A stretch of DNA of 64,000 bases, taken from positions 1,883,501 to 1,947,500 of the forward strand of contig NZ_CP115463.1 in assembly GCF_027912495.1 (NCBI RefSeq), in the 5' to 3' direction. Below, piece after piece: positions 27,958-36,199 of the stretch; positions within the stretch are counted from its first letter, which is position 1, and each line of letters starts with the position of its first letter. The position numbers and the translations under genes are program-made. The notes beneath the pieces are model-generated. The model was given only the letters and a program-made list of their open reading frames with translations. It was not told where the DNA came from and did not search any database. This stretch comes from Caulobacter sp. NIBR1757. Its GTDB lineage: Bacteria > Pseudomonadota > Alphaproteobacteria > Caulobacterales > Caulobacteraceae.

Positions 27958-29166
27958 CTACTGGTGATCCAGCAGCCCAAGCACGCGCTTGGCGATGACG
28001 TTGAGGTTCACCTCGCTGGTGCCGCCCTCGATGCTGTTGGCCTTGGCGCGCAGCATCGCGCGGATCGAGCCCAGTTCCTCGTTCGAGAAACCTTCGCCCT
28101 CCCAGCCCAGGCCCTGCAGGCCCAGGCTCTCGACCAGCAGCTCGGTGCGTTCCTGGTTCAGCTTGGCGGCGGCGTACTTGATGATCGAGGTGGCGGCGCT
28201 GGGGCCGGCGCCCTGTTTGCTCTCGGCCTCGGCCCGCTTGATGGTCAGGGCGAAACAGGCCTGGTCCATCTTGTGGCTGGCGATGCGGCCGCGCAGGTCC
28301 GGGTCCTCGATGCGGCCGGCCTCGTCCGTGCCGACATACTTCTTGGCCGCGTCGGCGACATCCATCGCCGCCCCGCCGCCGAAGCCGCCGGCCGAGATGT
28401 TCTGGCGCTCGTACTGCAGCAGCCGCTTGGCGATTTCCCAGCCGCCGTTCAGCCGGCCGACCAGCTGGTCCTTGGGCACCTTCACGTCGGTGAAGAAGGT
28501 TTCGCAGAAGGGCGAGCTGCCGCTGATCAGCTTGATCGGCCGGGTCTCGACGCCCGGGCTGGTCATGTCGAACAGGATGAAGCTGATGCCCTCATGCTTC
28601 TTGGAGGTGTCGGTGCGCACCAGGCAGAAGATCCAGTCGGCCTGGTCGGCGTAGGAGGTCCAGACCTTCTGGCCGTTGATCAGGTAGTGATCGCCCTGAT
28701 CCTCGCAGCGGGTCTGCAGGCCGGCGAGGTCGCTGCCCGCGCCAGGCTCTGAGTAACCCTGGCACCAACGGATCTTGCCCTTGACGATGTCCGGCAGGAA
28801 CCGCTGCTTCTGTTCCTCGGTGGCGTACTCCAGCAGCACCGGGCCCAGCATCCAGATGCCGAAGCTGGCCAGGGCGGGCCGCGCCTTGATCCGCCGCAGT
28901 TCGCTTTCGAGGACGCGGTTCTGCTCCTTGGAGAGGCCGCCGCCGCCATAGGCCGCCGGCCACATCGGCGCGGTCCAGCCCTTCTCGGCCATGCGGTCCA
29001 TCCAGACCTGGACATCAGGATTGGAATAGCTGGCCTTGCGCCCGCCCCAGGGGGTGTCGTCTTCGGTCGTCATCGGCGCGTTCAGCGAGGCCGGATAGTT
29101 GGCCTCCAGCCAGGCCCGGGTCTCGGTCCGGAAGGCGTCGAGGTCGGTGGCGCCGAAGTCGGCCAT
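27958..29166 (-). CDS. Acyl-CoA dehydrogenase family protein (subunit 2)
   Basis: A 402-residue acyl-CoA dehydrogenase. Residues about 120-145 hold WCQGYSEPGAGSDLAGLQTR, the FAD/substrate-contact segment, followed by the beta domain (QKVWTSYADQADWIFCLVRT) and the C-terminal domain ending IEGGTSEVNLNVIAKRVLG. The FadE-type PGAGSDL motif is intact. It stands upstream of the isomerase and the shorter dehydrogenase on the same strand, with repeat A between. The start at 29166 is a clear ATG with GGGAGAC upstream. Confidence 0.92.
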   Translation of the reverse strand: MADFGATDLDAFRTETRAWLEANYPASLNAPMTTEDDTPWGGRKASYSNPDVQVWMDRMAEKGWTAPMWPAAYGGGGLSKEQNRVLESELRRIKARPALASFGIWMLGPVLLEYATEEQKQRFLPDIVKGKIRWCQGYSEPGAGSDLAGLQTRCEDQGDHYLINGQKVWTSYADQADWIFCLVRTDTSKKHEGISFILFDMTSPGVETRPIKLISGSSPFCETFFTDVKVPKDQLVGRLNGGWEIAKRLLQYERQNISAGGFGGGAAMDVADAAKKYVGTDEAGRIEDPDLRGRIASHKMDQACFALTIKRAEAESKQGAGPSAATSIIKYAAAKLNQERTELLVESLGLQGLGWEGEGFSNEELGSIRAMLRAKANSIEGGTSEVNLNVIAKRVLGLLDHQ

Positions 29167-29266
29167 GGCGTGGTCTCCCGGTAGCGTGATTGGCGTCCGG
29201 CGTTGGCGGCCGGTTCGGGCGGGAGATTAGCGGGGGAGGCGGGGAGGGGGAAGGGGATTCAAACGG

Positions 29267-30493
29267 GTGTTTAGCTATGAGTTTGCCAATGATCCCACTG
29301 CCCATCCGCAATTTGCACTTTCGGCGAGAATTCTATCCAATGCCGGCGCTGTGATTGAATTTTCTGGAGGGGGTGAATTGTTGGGTAGAGATCAATCTAG
29401 TGAACTTGCCGTGCTTTTCGAGCACTTGGTCCGTCAAGTTATGGAGCAAGCCTCGTACAAGATCGAAGACCTAGAGCGTTCCCCTCAATCGGCTGACTGG
29501 CGGGTGGATTTCCGATGTTCTCACCCCGGCGAAGATTATGAGCGTTTGATCGACGTAAAGTGGTTGCCAGTCGAACGAGCTAGCGCTTTGCTTATCCGAG
29601 AACTGCTCGGAATTTATCACATGGAGATAGGCTGGGATGTTGGGCTTACCTTTACAATAGTTGTGTCTGCTATCGTGGCCGACAGCATAAAGGAGTGGGT
29701 TGTCGATTCTTATGGGGTACAGATACTTGACCGGCGCGATCTGGTCAAAATGGCGGGCACCGAATATCTCCGAAGAGAGCTTGAGCGCTTTTTTCAACGT
29801 TCCCGAGGTCAGTTGGAAAAGCGGCCAAGTGCGGACGCCGGCTCGCTGGCTGAACATTTAAACGCTGACGCCGAAGCATTCGAACATGTTCAGCTTGCAG
29901 TGGCGAGCGACCCGACCGAACGAAAGCTTCGGGGCGCGGACCTGTGTGCGGAGCTTCGCCGCCACCCGGCCGGCCCCAAGGGCGCGCCAGGCTACGAGAA
30001 GCTATGCCTAAGAATATTCAATTTCCTGTTCTTCGGCGAACTGTCTGACGCGAACGTTGTTAAGCGCACAGATAGCGGTATGGACATATATGATATTGCT
30101 TACCGAATAACAAACAGGACAAGATTTTGGTCGTCTTTGTCTAGAGATTTTCGGTGCAGGGTTCTTTTGGTGGAATGTAAGAACTATTCTCATCCAATTG
30201 AGGCGATGCAGGTATACACTACCGAGAGATATTTGAGTCTGGCCGCTATGAGATCTGTTTGTTTCATTTTGACCAGATTGACGCCAAAACCTCAAGCTTA
30301 CGCCGCCGCCCAAGGTGCGCTAAGAGAGAATGGAAAATTGATAATATTTTTGACGGACAAAGATCTTTGCAAGATGTTGCATCTGAAAGATGATCAGCGG
30401 GCGGCTAATTCGGTAGAGGATCGGGAGGCGTTTGACCCGTCTCTGATGCTCGACAGAGTTATACATAGGGCGCTCGCCCGGATGCCGAGATAA
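29267..30493 (+). CDS. Tandem PD-(D/E)XK nuclease-like protein
   Basis: A 408-residue soluble protein with two restriction-endonuclease-like halves. The first (about 45-165) has Glu52 in FEHLV, Asp81 in WRVDF and Asp96-Val-Lys98 in LIDVKW, followed by LDRRDLVKM. The second (about 240-372) has Glu244 in GYEKLC, Asp273/Asp276 in DIYDIAYR and Glu303-Cys-Lys305 in LLVECKNY, followed by FLTDKDLCKML. Each set fits the Mrr-type order. The start is a GTG at 29267; a TTG near 29379, after GGAGGGGG, is an alternative. The DNA is clearly AT-richer than the flanking genes, a sign of acquisition. It converges on the patatin/exonuclease operon. Nuclease activity is inferred. Confidence 0.65.
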   Translation: MFSYEFANDPTAHPQFALSARILSNAGAVIEFSGGGELLGRDQSSELAVLFEHLVRQVMEQASYKIEDLERSPQSADWRVDFRCSHPGEDYERLIDVKWLPVERASALLIRELLGIYHMEIGWDVGLTFTIVVSAIVADSIKEWVVDSYGVQILDRRDLVKMAGTEYLRRELERFFQRSRGQLEKRPSADAGSLAEHLNADAEAFEHVQLAVASDPTERKLRGADLCAELRRHPAGPKGAPGYEKLCLRIFNFLFFGELSDANVVKRTDSGMDIYDIAYRITNRTRFWSSLSRDFRCRVLLVECKNYSHPIEAMQVYTTERYLSLAAMRSVCFILTRLTPKPQAYAAAQGALRENGKLIIFLTDKDLCKMLHLKDDQRAANSVEDREAFDPSLMLDRVIHRALARMPR

Positions 30494-30657
30494 ATACACT
30501 CAGGATTTCTTCTGAGCATTTCTGGTGCGCCCTATAGGGTGTTAATTTAATTAAAGAGCAGTAGTGTCGCGCAAAATAAATATTTTGATACTGCAGTTCT
30601 TGGCGTCGGGCGTGGTATCAAGAAATATATATAGTGTGTGCCGATTATTGAATGCAT
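30494..30657. terminator. AT-rich gap with two hairpins between convergent island genes
   Basis: CTCAG..CTGAG (about 30509-30526) and CCTATAGG within GCGCCCTATAGGGTGT (about 30527-30542) form short stems, the second followed by TTAATTTAATTAAAG. As both flanking genes converge here, this is a likely bidirectional terminator region. The stretch is too short and too AT-rich to hold a gene. Confidence 0.4.
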
Positions 30658-31242
30658 TCAAGCGGGTGTTTGGGGGCGAGCAATTCGGACGAGGTTGGTG
30701 AGGAGTGAGGCTGTGGCAACCGCATCACCGAGAGCCGTGTGCCTATCTCGCCCTGGAGGAGAGATACCAAAATACTCAAATGCACTTGTAGAGTTGGAGT
30801 CCCAAAGTGGGAGTTGTCCCGAAAGGGAAAGAAATCGGATGACAGATGCGGTGTCCAATACCCTATGGGAGAACCGTTCATCAAACGACTGACCGGCGAG
30901 CCGATATAATCTTTTCAAGAACGAAACATCGAAATTTACATTGTGTCCAGCTAGAACAATGCCGTCCTTCTGATCGCTGCCATCGAAGTTGTCTTGAATG
31001 AAAGTGTCAATAAGCTTAACGGCTTCAGCGGGCTCCACGGCGCTTAGAATATGTTTTTCAATGTCAATTTTGTTTATTTCAAGGGATCGATCGTCAGCGC
31101 ATATCTCGGGTTCGGCAACGTTGATCAGGAATCTCTCTCCGGTGCGTCCGGATTCCCAAAGCACGCCTGCAATCGACAATATACTTGCACTACTCGCGTC
31201 AAGGCCGCCGGTTTCGGTATCTACTACTAGAAGGCGGTTCAC
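30658..31242 (-). CDS. DEDDh 3'-5' exonuclease
   Basis: A 194-residue stand-alone exonuclease of the DnaQ/RNase T fold. All five signature residues are visible: Asp8 and Glu10 in VVDTETGG, Asp105 in HNVNFDVSFL, then His168 and Asp173 in HTALGDA. It should remove 3' nucleotides from DNA or RNA with two metal ions. The start is GTG at 31242 with GGAG seven bases before it. It lies 21 bases after the patatin gene on the same strand, making an operon. AT-rich like its neighbours. In this context it may be part of a defence or nucleic-acid-processing module rather than the replicative proofreading subunit. Confidence 0.85.
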   Translation of the reverse strand: MNRLLVVDTETGGLDASSASILSIAGVLWESGRTGERFLINVAEPEICADDRSLEINKIDIEKHILSAVEPAEAVKLIDTFIQDNFDGSDQKDGIVLAGHNVNFDVSFLKRLYRLAGQSFDERFSHRVLDTASVIRFLSLSGQLPLWDSNSTSAFEYFGISPPGRDRHTALGDAVATASLLTNLVRIARPQTPA

Positions 31243-31263
31243 AATAATCTCCGATGGTAGGCG

Positions 31264-32499
31264 TTAGGCGGGCAGAATATGGGTTTGACGAAGCTGGGTG
31301 TGTTCGGCTTCGTCAATCATTGTTTCGCCGGGCCGGCGGGGGTCAGGGCGATCGCGCAGTGTTCTTAAAGCGTCGTTGTACCCATGGGTGATGTTCTGTG
31401 CGGCATGTTTGGGGGCGAAGTTCAACACATCTCCCAAAGAGACTGATGGCTCAATCTCAATCAATGGAACCGCGACGCGAGGTCGAGGCCCGCCAAGTCT
31501 CTTGAATTCCTCGGTGATTATCGCAGTAAGATCAGATTTCTGTTCATCGCGAAAATCTTGAGCTTGAATCCATTCAGCTATTCTATCAACTTTGTTATTC
31601 TGCTCTTCGACTTCGCGATTAATTCTGTTCCATCCATCAACGATTGGCTTCATGTGCACCCAGCTGAACACATCCATTGTCCGCATAAGGATGCTCACGA
31701 AATCGAACCCGTCGGATTCTCCGTGGAATACAGTGGGATTGTCGAGTTTTACGCAGAACGCTACTCGTGGAATGCCCAAGCCCGATTGCTCTAAGAAGCG
31801 ATTGAAGTAAGCGGCCTCGCGTGTGGGGGTGTTATTTCCTACGCCGCCATCAACAAACCATGATTTCTCCGGAACGCCATCGTAATTCGATGATATTTCA
31901 ACAGGCGGGAATATTATTGGGATCGCGGCAGAAGCGACTAGTGCTTGAACCAGCATCTCGTCATTTTCAATTCGTCGGAGGTGCTTGAGCCGTCGCTTTC
32001 GCACTTCAATTTTTCCATCTTCATGCAAGAATCCGTCGATCAAATCTGACCTGTAGAAGGCTTTCGGGGTGCCTGTAGAGTAGTCGGTCGTTGCCACTAT
32101 GAGGGGGCTGTGTAGGCGATCCAGGGTGGCATTTTCTGCGACTAGCTTCTTGATCGCGGTGTTGGTGTAGAGCGAGAAGGGTTCACTAGACCCGAGTAAG
32201 CTCTTACCGAGCTTGACGGCCGCAGCAAGCTTTGGGTGTTTGTTTTTCGTGCCCAAGATGCGCTGATTGTCGATTTCGAGCCAGAACTTGATGAGGTCGT
32301 CTGCTCCGCCAGAGGCGAGGATATAGGCGTTTAGTGCTCCGGCCGAAGCTCCAACATAGACAACGGGATTGGTGAGGCCACGCAGCCGTCTGAAGAGCTC
32401 GATAGCCTTTGCTACCCCGGCCCCATAGGCTCCCTTCGCACCGCCGCCGCTGAGGACGAAGCAGTCGTATTCCGAGGGGGCAGAAGTTGGCTTGATCAT
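31264..32499 (-). CDS. Patatin-like phospholipase
   Basis: A 411-residue patatin-fold lipase. The oxyanion motif GGGAKG is at 18-23, the nucleophile elbow GASAG at 50-54 with Ser52, and the catalytic Asp in DGG at 217-219, so the Ser-Asp dyad is complete. There is no signal peptide or membrane helix, so it is made in the cytosol and would attack the inner membrane from inside. The C-terminal 150 residues (from about 260) have no recognisable domain. It is the first gene of an operon with the DEDDh exonuclease. Patatin lipases act as membrane-degrading effectors in several phage-defence systems, but no signal synthase (CD-NTase) is present nearby. Confidence 0.82.
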   Translation of the reverse strand: MIKPTSAPSEYDCFVLSGGGAKGAYGAGVAKAIELFRRLRGLTNPVVYVGASAGALNAYILASGGADDLIKFWLEIDNQRILGTKNKHPKLAAAVKLGKSLLGSSEPFSLYTNTAIKKLVAENATLDRLHSPLIVATTDYSTGTPKAFYRSDLIDGFLHEDGKIEVRKRRLKHLRRIENDEMLVQALVASAAIPIIFPPVEISSNYDGVPEKSWFVDGGVGNNTPTREAAYFNRFLEQSGLGIPRVAFCVKLDNPTVFHGESDGFDFVSILMRTMDVFSWVHMKPIVDGWNRINREVEEQNNKVDRIAEWIQAQDFRDEQKSDLTAIITEEFKRLGGPRPRVAVPLIEIEPSVSLGDVLNFAPKHAAQNITHGYNDALRTLRDRPDPRRPGETMIDEAEHTQLRQTHILPA

Positions 32500-32950
32500 G
32501 CCAAAGCGTCGGGCCGCAATCCTCTGGTGTCAACAGCCTCACATTGTAGATGGTGGCGGAGCAGTCGAAGAGGGGACATTTGCTTGCTTCATTAATCAGC
32601 GCCTGATCCCTCGCCGACATCTCACATCAGGTGCCGATCGCCGTCGCCGACCTGCAGGGCAAGTCGTGGTTACCGATTGAGGCAGCGGCCTAGGCGTGAC
32701 TGGGGCACAGCGGATCTCCAGCTCGCTTAGTTGACTTCCACCCCACCCACACCCCACATCTCCTGCATGTTCCGTGCAACCTTCCAGCGTTTCCGGCATC
32801 ACGGCGGTAGCCTGCAGGCAGGCCTCTAGCCCCGGGCCATCCTTGCGCCGCGCGCACAGGTCCGGGGTTTCTACCCTTCCGCCAAATCCAAATCCCATCT
32901 CCCGTCTCGCCCAGCGGCGAGGCGTGGCCGTTTGCGAAGACTCCATTGCC
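32500..32950. other. Gap at the right edge of the AT-rich island
   Basis: No complete gene is recognisable. The left part should carry the promoter of the patatin operon. At 32631-32693 a GC-rich frame reads PIAVADLQGKSWLPIEAAA and stops, which looks like the tail of a chromosomal gene cut off when the island arrived. The remaining 250 bases up to the rnk-like gene are GC-rich and empty. Confidence 0.4.
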
Positions 32951-33388
32951 ATGACCATCACCACGACCCCCACCCGGGCGCAGCCCGCGTCCCGCACCGC
33001 CGCCACCCGCCCCGCCATCATCCTGGGCGCCGCCGAGGCTGAGCGGCTGTCGGCCCTGGCCTTAGCGTCGGAGGCCGCCGCGCCGCGGGTCGCCGAACTG
33101 TTGCTGGGCGAGATCGAGCGGGCGCGGATCTGTCCCGACGCGCGCGTGCCGGCCGATGTCGTGCGCATCGGCTCGCGCGTCGCCTTTGTCGACGAGGCGC
33201 ACGGCGAGGCGCGGACCGTGCAGCTGGTCTGGCCGGCGGAGGCGGATATCGCGCAAGGGCAGGTGTCGGTGATGACGCCGGTGGGGGCGGGGCTGATCGG
33301 CCTGCGGCCCGGGCAGAGCATCCTGTGGCCGGACCGGGGCGGGGAGCAGCGGCTGTTGCGGATCGAGGCGGTGACGCCGCCGGGGTGA
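32951..33388 (+). CDS. rnk: Nucleoside diphosphate kinase regulator-like protein (GreA/GreB C-terminal domain)
   Basis: A 145-residue protein. The N-terminal half is a short helical region and the C-terminal half, from about residue 70, is the GreA/GreB FKBP-like domain (VRIGSRVAFVDEAHGEARTVQLVWPAEAD in part, MTPVGAGLIGLRPGQSI). This is the Rnk layout: the RNA-polymerase-binding part of Gre factors without the full coiled-coil hairpin. Rnk proteins bind RNA polymerase and compete with Gre factors. The start is ATG 32951. The gene ends just before the five-copy repeat array. Confidence 0.8.
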   Translation: MTITTTPTRAQPASRTAATRPAIILGAAEAERLSALALASEAAAPRVAELLLGEIERARICPDARVPADVVRIGSRVAFVDEAHGEARTVQLVWPAEADIAQGQVSVMTPVGAGLIGLRPGQSILWPDRGGEQRLLRIEAVTPPG

Positions 33389-33405
33389 GGGCTTGCTTCA
33401 TTCTC

Positions 33406-34386
33406 CTGTCATCCTTCGGTTGGGCGGAGCCCAATCCGGAGGACCCACCGTTGGGGCGGAACCGGCTGGCGTTCGGGGTGGCCCCGCGGACGAAGCCGGT
33501 TGTCCAGACGCCAGGCGCGTGGCGGACGGGTGGGTCCTCCGGATCGCTGCGCGACCGAAGGATGACAGGGTTGGGGGTGTCGCTGGCGAGCCAGGCCTTC
33601 ATCCGCCTGTCATCCTTCGGTTGGGCGGAGCCCAATCCGGAGGACCCACCGTTGGGGCGGAACCGGCTGGCGTTCGGGGTGGCCCCGCGGACGAAGCAGG
33701 TTGTCCAGACGCCAGGCGCGTGGCGGACGGGTGGGTCCTCCGGATCGCTGCGCGACCGAAGGATGACAGGGTTTGGGTTGTCGCTGGCGGGTCAGGCCTT
33801 CATCTCCATGTCATCCTTCGGTTGGGCGGAGCCCAATCCGGAGGATCCACCGTTGGGGCGGAACCGGCTGGCGTTCGGGGTGGCCCCGCGGACGAAGCAG
33901 GTTGTCCAGACGCCAGGCGCGTGGCGGACGGGTGGGTCCTCCGGATCGCTGCGCGACCGAAGGATGACAGGGTTGGGGGTGTCGCTGGCGAGTCAGGCCT
34001 TCATTCGCTTTCCCCCTGTCATCCTTCGGTTGGGCGGAGCCCAATCCGGAGGACCCACCGTTGGGGCGGAACCGGCTGGCGTTCGGGGTGGCCCCGCGGA
34101 CGAAGCCGGTTGTCCAGACGCCAGGCGCGTGGCGGACGGGTGGGTCCTCCGGATCGCTGCGCGACCGAAGGATGACAGGGTTTGGGGCGCCGCTGGCGAG
34201 TCAGGCCTTCATTCGCTTTCCCCCTGTCATCCTTCGGTTGGGCGGAGCCCAATCCGGAGGACCCACCGTTGGGGCGGAACCGGCTGGCGTTCGGGGTGGC
34301 CCCGAGGGCGAAGCAGGTTGTCCAGACGCCAGGCGCGTGGCGGACGGGTGGGTCCTCCGGATCGCTGCGCGACCGAAGGATGACAG
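33406..34386. repeat. Tandem array of five 163-bp fold-back units
   Basis: Five near-identical units lie at 33406-33568, 33607-33769, 33808-33970, 34016-34178 and 34224-34386, separated by related 38, 38, 45 and 45-base spacers. Each unit opens with CTGTCATCCTTCGGT and closes with ACCGAAGGATGACAG; further in, ATCCGGAGGACCCACC pairs with GGTGGGTCCTCCGGAT, and CTGGCGT pairs with ACGCCAG, so each folds into one long hairpin. Copies 1 and 4 have AAGCCGGTT and copies 2, 3 and 5 AAGCAGGTT. Long ORFs run through in several frames but only because there are no stops. No transposase adjoins. Confidence 0.92.
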
Positions 34387-34399
34387 GGAGGCGGCGGAT

Positions 34400-34936
34400 C
34401 TAGTGGGGGGCGCCCGGGGGTGGGGGGAGGGGTTTTCCGTCGGGGCCGAAGGGCATCATGTTTTCGTAGGGCGTCGTCGGTTCCTGGCCGGGGGGGACGT
34501 TGGCCGGGGCGGGGCCGCCGCCGGGGCCTAGGGACTTGATGTAGTCGTAGAGGGCGGCCTTGTTGGCCGGGGTCATGGCGTGGACGCTGGGCCAGGGCAT
34601 GGGCGGCAGGCCCTGGCGGGCGCCCAGCATGGCGACGAACTGGTCCTTCGACATGGCCTGCACCGTCAGCCGCAGGTTGCTGGCGTAGGTCACGCCCCAG
34701 GGGCCGCGATAGCCGACCGGGTTGCCGGTCAGCCACTGGGCCTCGCCCGGGGTCTTGCCGCCGGAGGGGGCGTAGCCGGGGGTGTGGCAGTCGTTGCAGC
34801 CGCCCGTGAGCACGATGTAGCGGCCGACGGCGATGGCGTCCGGGCCGGTGACCTCGGTGGTGGCGGGCGGTTTCGCGGCGCCGCAGGCGCTGAGGCCGAG
34901 CGTGGCGGCGAGGCCGATGGCGAGACGTCTGATCAT
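34400..34936 (-). CDS. Lipoprotein cytochrome c, class I
   Basis: A 178-residue exported haem protein. The signal peptide ends in a lipobox (LSAC, Cys18), so it should be lipid-anchored. One haem-binding CXXCH is present (CNDCH, residues 47-51), with the distal Met probably in the GLPPMPWPSVHAMTPA segment (about 110-125), and a proline-rich tail. It is a low-complexity single-haem c-type cytochrome that could pass electrons to an oxidase or dehydrogenase; partner unknown. The gene ends 14 bases from the repeat array and is divergent from the histidine kinase gene. Confidence 0.85.
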   Translation of the reverse strand: MIRRLAIGLAATLGLSACGAAKPPATTEVTGPDAIAVGRYIVLTGGCNDCHTPGYAPSGGKTPGEAQWLTGNPVGYRGPWGVTYASNLRLTVQAMSKDQFVAMLGARQGLPPMPWPSVHAMTPANKAALYDYIKSLGPGGGPAPANVPPGQEPTTPYENMMPFGPDGKPLPPPPGAPH

Positions 34937-35124
34937 GATGGCTGTTCCCCCGGTTCGGGAACAGGAGGCCGCGCGGCGAAGGCCGGGTCAAGGGCTTTCG
35001 GCGACCGTTGTGCGGGGAAATTGGCCGCGGCCCGGGGCTCTCGCACCCCGCGCCCGACCGCGCTATAGAAGCCTCCCCGCCGTTGGCCCTTTGCGCCGAA
35101 CGCCGCCCGCGTAGAGTTCCGCCC

Positions 35125-36198
35125 ATGACCGACCAGGACGACCCCACCGGCCTGCTCGCGTCTCCGGACCTGGCGCAGGTTCTCGAATCCGACCGATTCC
35201 GGCAGTTCCTCGACCAGGTGCCGATCGCCATCGCCGTGGCCGACCTGCGGCCGGACGAGCGCATCTGTTACGCCAATGTCGAGTTCGAGCGGCTGACCGG
35301 GCTGGCGGCCGCCGATCTGGAGGACCGGCCGTGGTCGGCGCTGGCCGGGACGGCGACGCGGGACGGGCGGGCGCTGGCCGAGGCGGTGACGGCCGAGAGC
35401 GACTATCTGGGCGTCTTCGCCTTCGAGCCGGCCGGGGCGGTGGGCTCGGTCGATGTGTGGAGCAACCTGATCGAGGACGAGAGCGGCGAGGCGGTGTTCC
35501 GGCTGATCGCCCTGGTCGGGGCCGACGGGCGAGGCGAGGTCGACCTCACCGCCTATGAACTGCGCATCCAGGAGAAGGACACCCTGTTGCGCGAGCTGCA
35601 GCACCGGGTGGCCAACAACCTGCAGATGGTCACCGCCCTGATCCGCATCGAGGCGCGCAATGTCTCCGAGGCCGATGCCGGCCGGCCGCGCGACGACCGC
35701 TTCGACCGGCTGGCCGGGCGGATCGAGGCCATGGGGCTGCTCTATCGCTCGCTGTCGGGGGAGGGGGCGGGCGACACCGTCGACCTGGGCGCCTTTCTGT
35801 CGGGGATCGCCTCGTCGGTGATGCAGGCCCATGCGGTGGAGGGCATCCACCTGAACCTGCAGGTCGACAGCTGGCCGGTGTCGATCAATGTGGCCATGCC
35901 GACCGGGCTGGTGGTCAACGAGCTGCTGACCAATGCGCTGAAGCACGCCTTCGCCGGGCGGGACGGCGGGACGATTACCCTGAAATGCCTGGTCGACGAG
36001 GACGGCTGCCGGGTGGTGGTGGCCGACGACGGGGTGGGGCTGGCCCCGGGCGTGGTCTGGCCGCGGCCGGGCAAGCTGAGCAACCTGATCGTGCAGTCGC
36101 TGCGCCAGAACGCCAAGGCGCGGGTGGAGATCGAGACGGCGCCGGGCGAGGGGATGACGGTGACGGCCTGGTTCAGCCGGGAGGATGGGTTGGGGTAG
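35125..36198 (+). CDS. PAS-containing HisKA_2 sensor histidine kinase
   Basis: A 357-residue cytosolic kinase with no membrane helix. Residues about 28-135 form a PAS domain (FLDQVPIAIAVADL, ICYANVEFERLTG). The dimerisation and phosphoacceptor region is of the HisKA_2 type with His160 in LLRELQHRVANNLQ, and the ATPase domain has the N box near 264-273 (VNELLTNALKHAF) and a G box (VADDGVGLAPG). HisKA_2 kinases are common in Alphaproteobacteria in general stress and cell-cycle signalling. No response regulator adjoins, so it is an orphan kinase. Confidence 0.9.
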   Translation: MTDQDDPTGLLASPDLAQVLESDRFRQFLDQVPIAIAVADLRPDERICYANVEFERLTGLAAADLEDRPWSALAGTATRDGRALAEAVTAESDYLGVFAFEPAGAVGSVDVWSNLIEDESGEAVFRLIALVGADGRGEVDLTAYELRIQEKDTLLRELQHRVANNLQMVTALIRIEARNVSEADAGRPRDDRFDRLAGRIEAMGLLYRSLSGEGAGDTVDLGAFLSGIASSVMQAHAVEGIHLNLQVDSWPVSINVAMPTGLVVNELLTNALKHAFAGRDGGTITLKCLVDEDGCRVVVADDGVGLAPGVVWPRPGKLSNLIVQSLRQNAKARVEIETAPGEGMTVTAWFSREDGLG

Positions 36199-36199
36199 C

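Noticed and set aside
29267-32499. CBASS operon based on the patatin lipase
   Set aside because: No CD-NTase or ancillary gene is within the window, so a CapV-type role cannot be claimed.
32204-32620. 138-codon minus-strand ORF overlapping the patatin start
   Set aside because: It is a frame-shifted reading of the patatin N-terminus and its promoter without coding character.
33406-34386. CRISPR array
   Set aside because: Units are 163 bases, far longer than CRISPR repeats, spacers are related to each other and no cas gene is present.
33325-34531. ORFs running through the five-copy repeat array
   Set aside because: They exist because the units lack stops; 208-base periods break the frame and there is no conserved protein.
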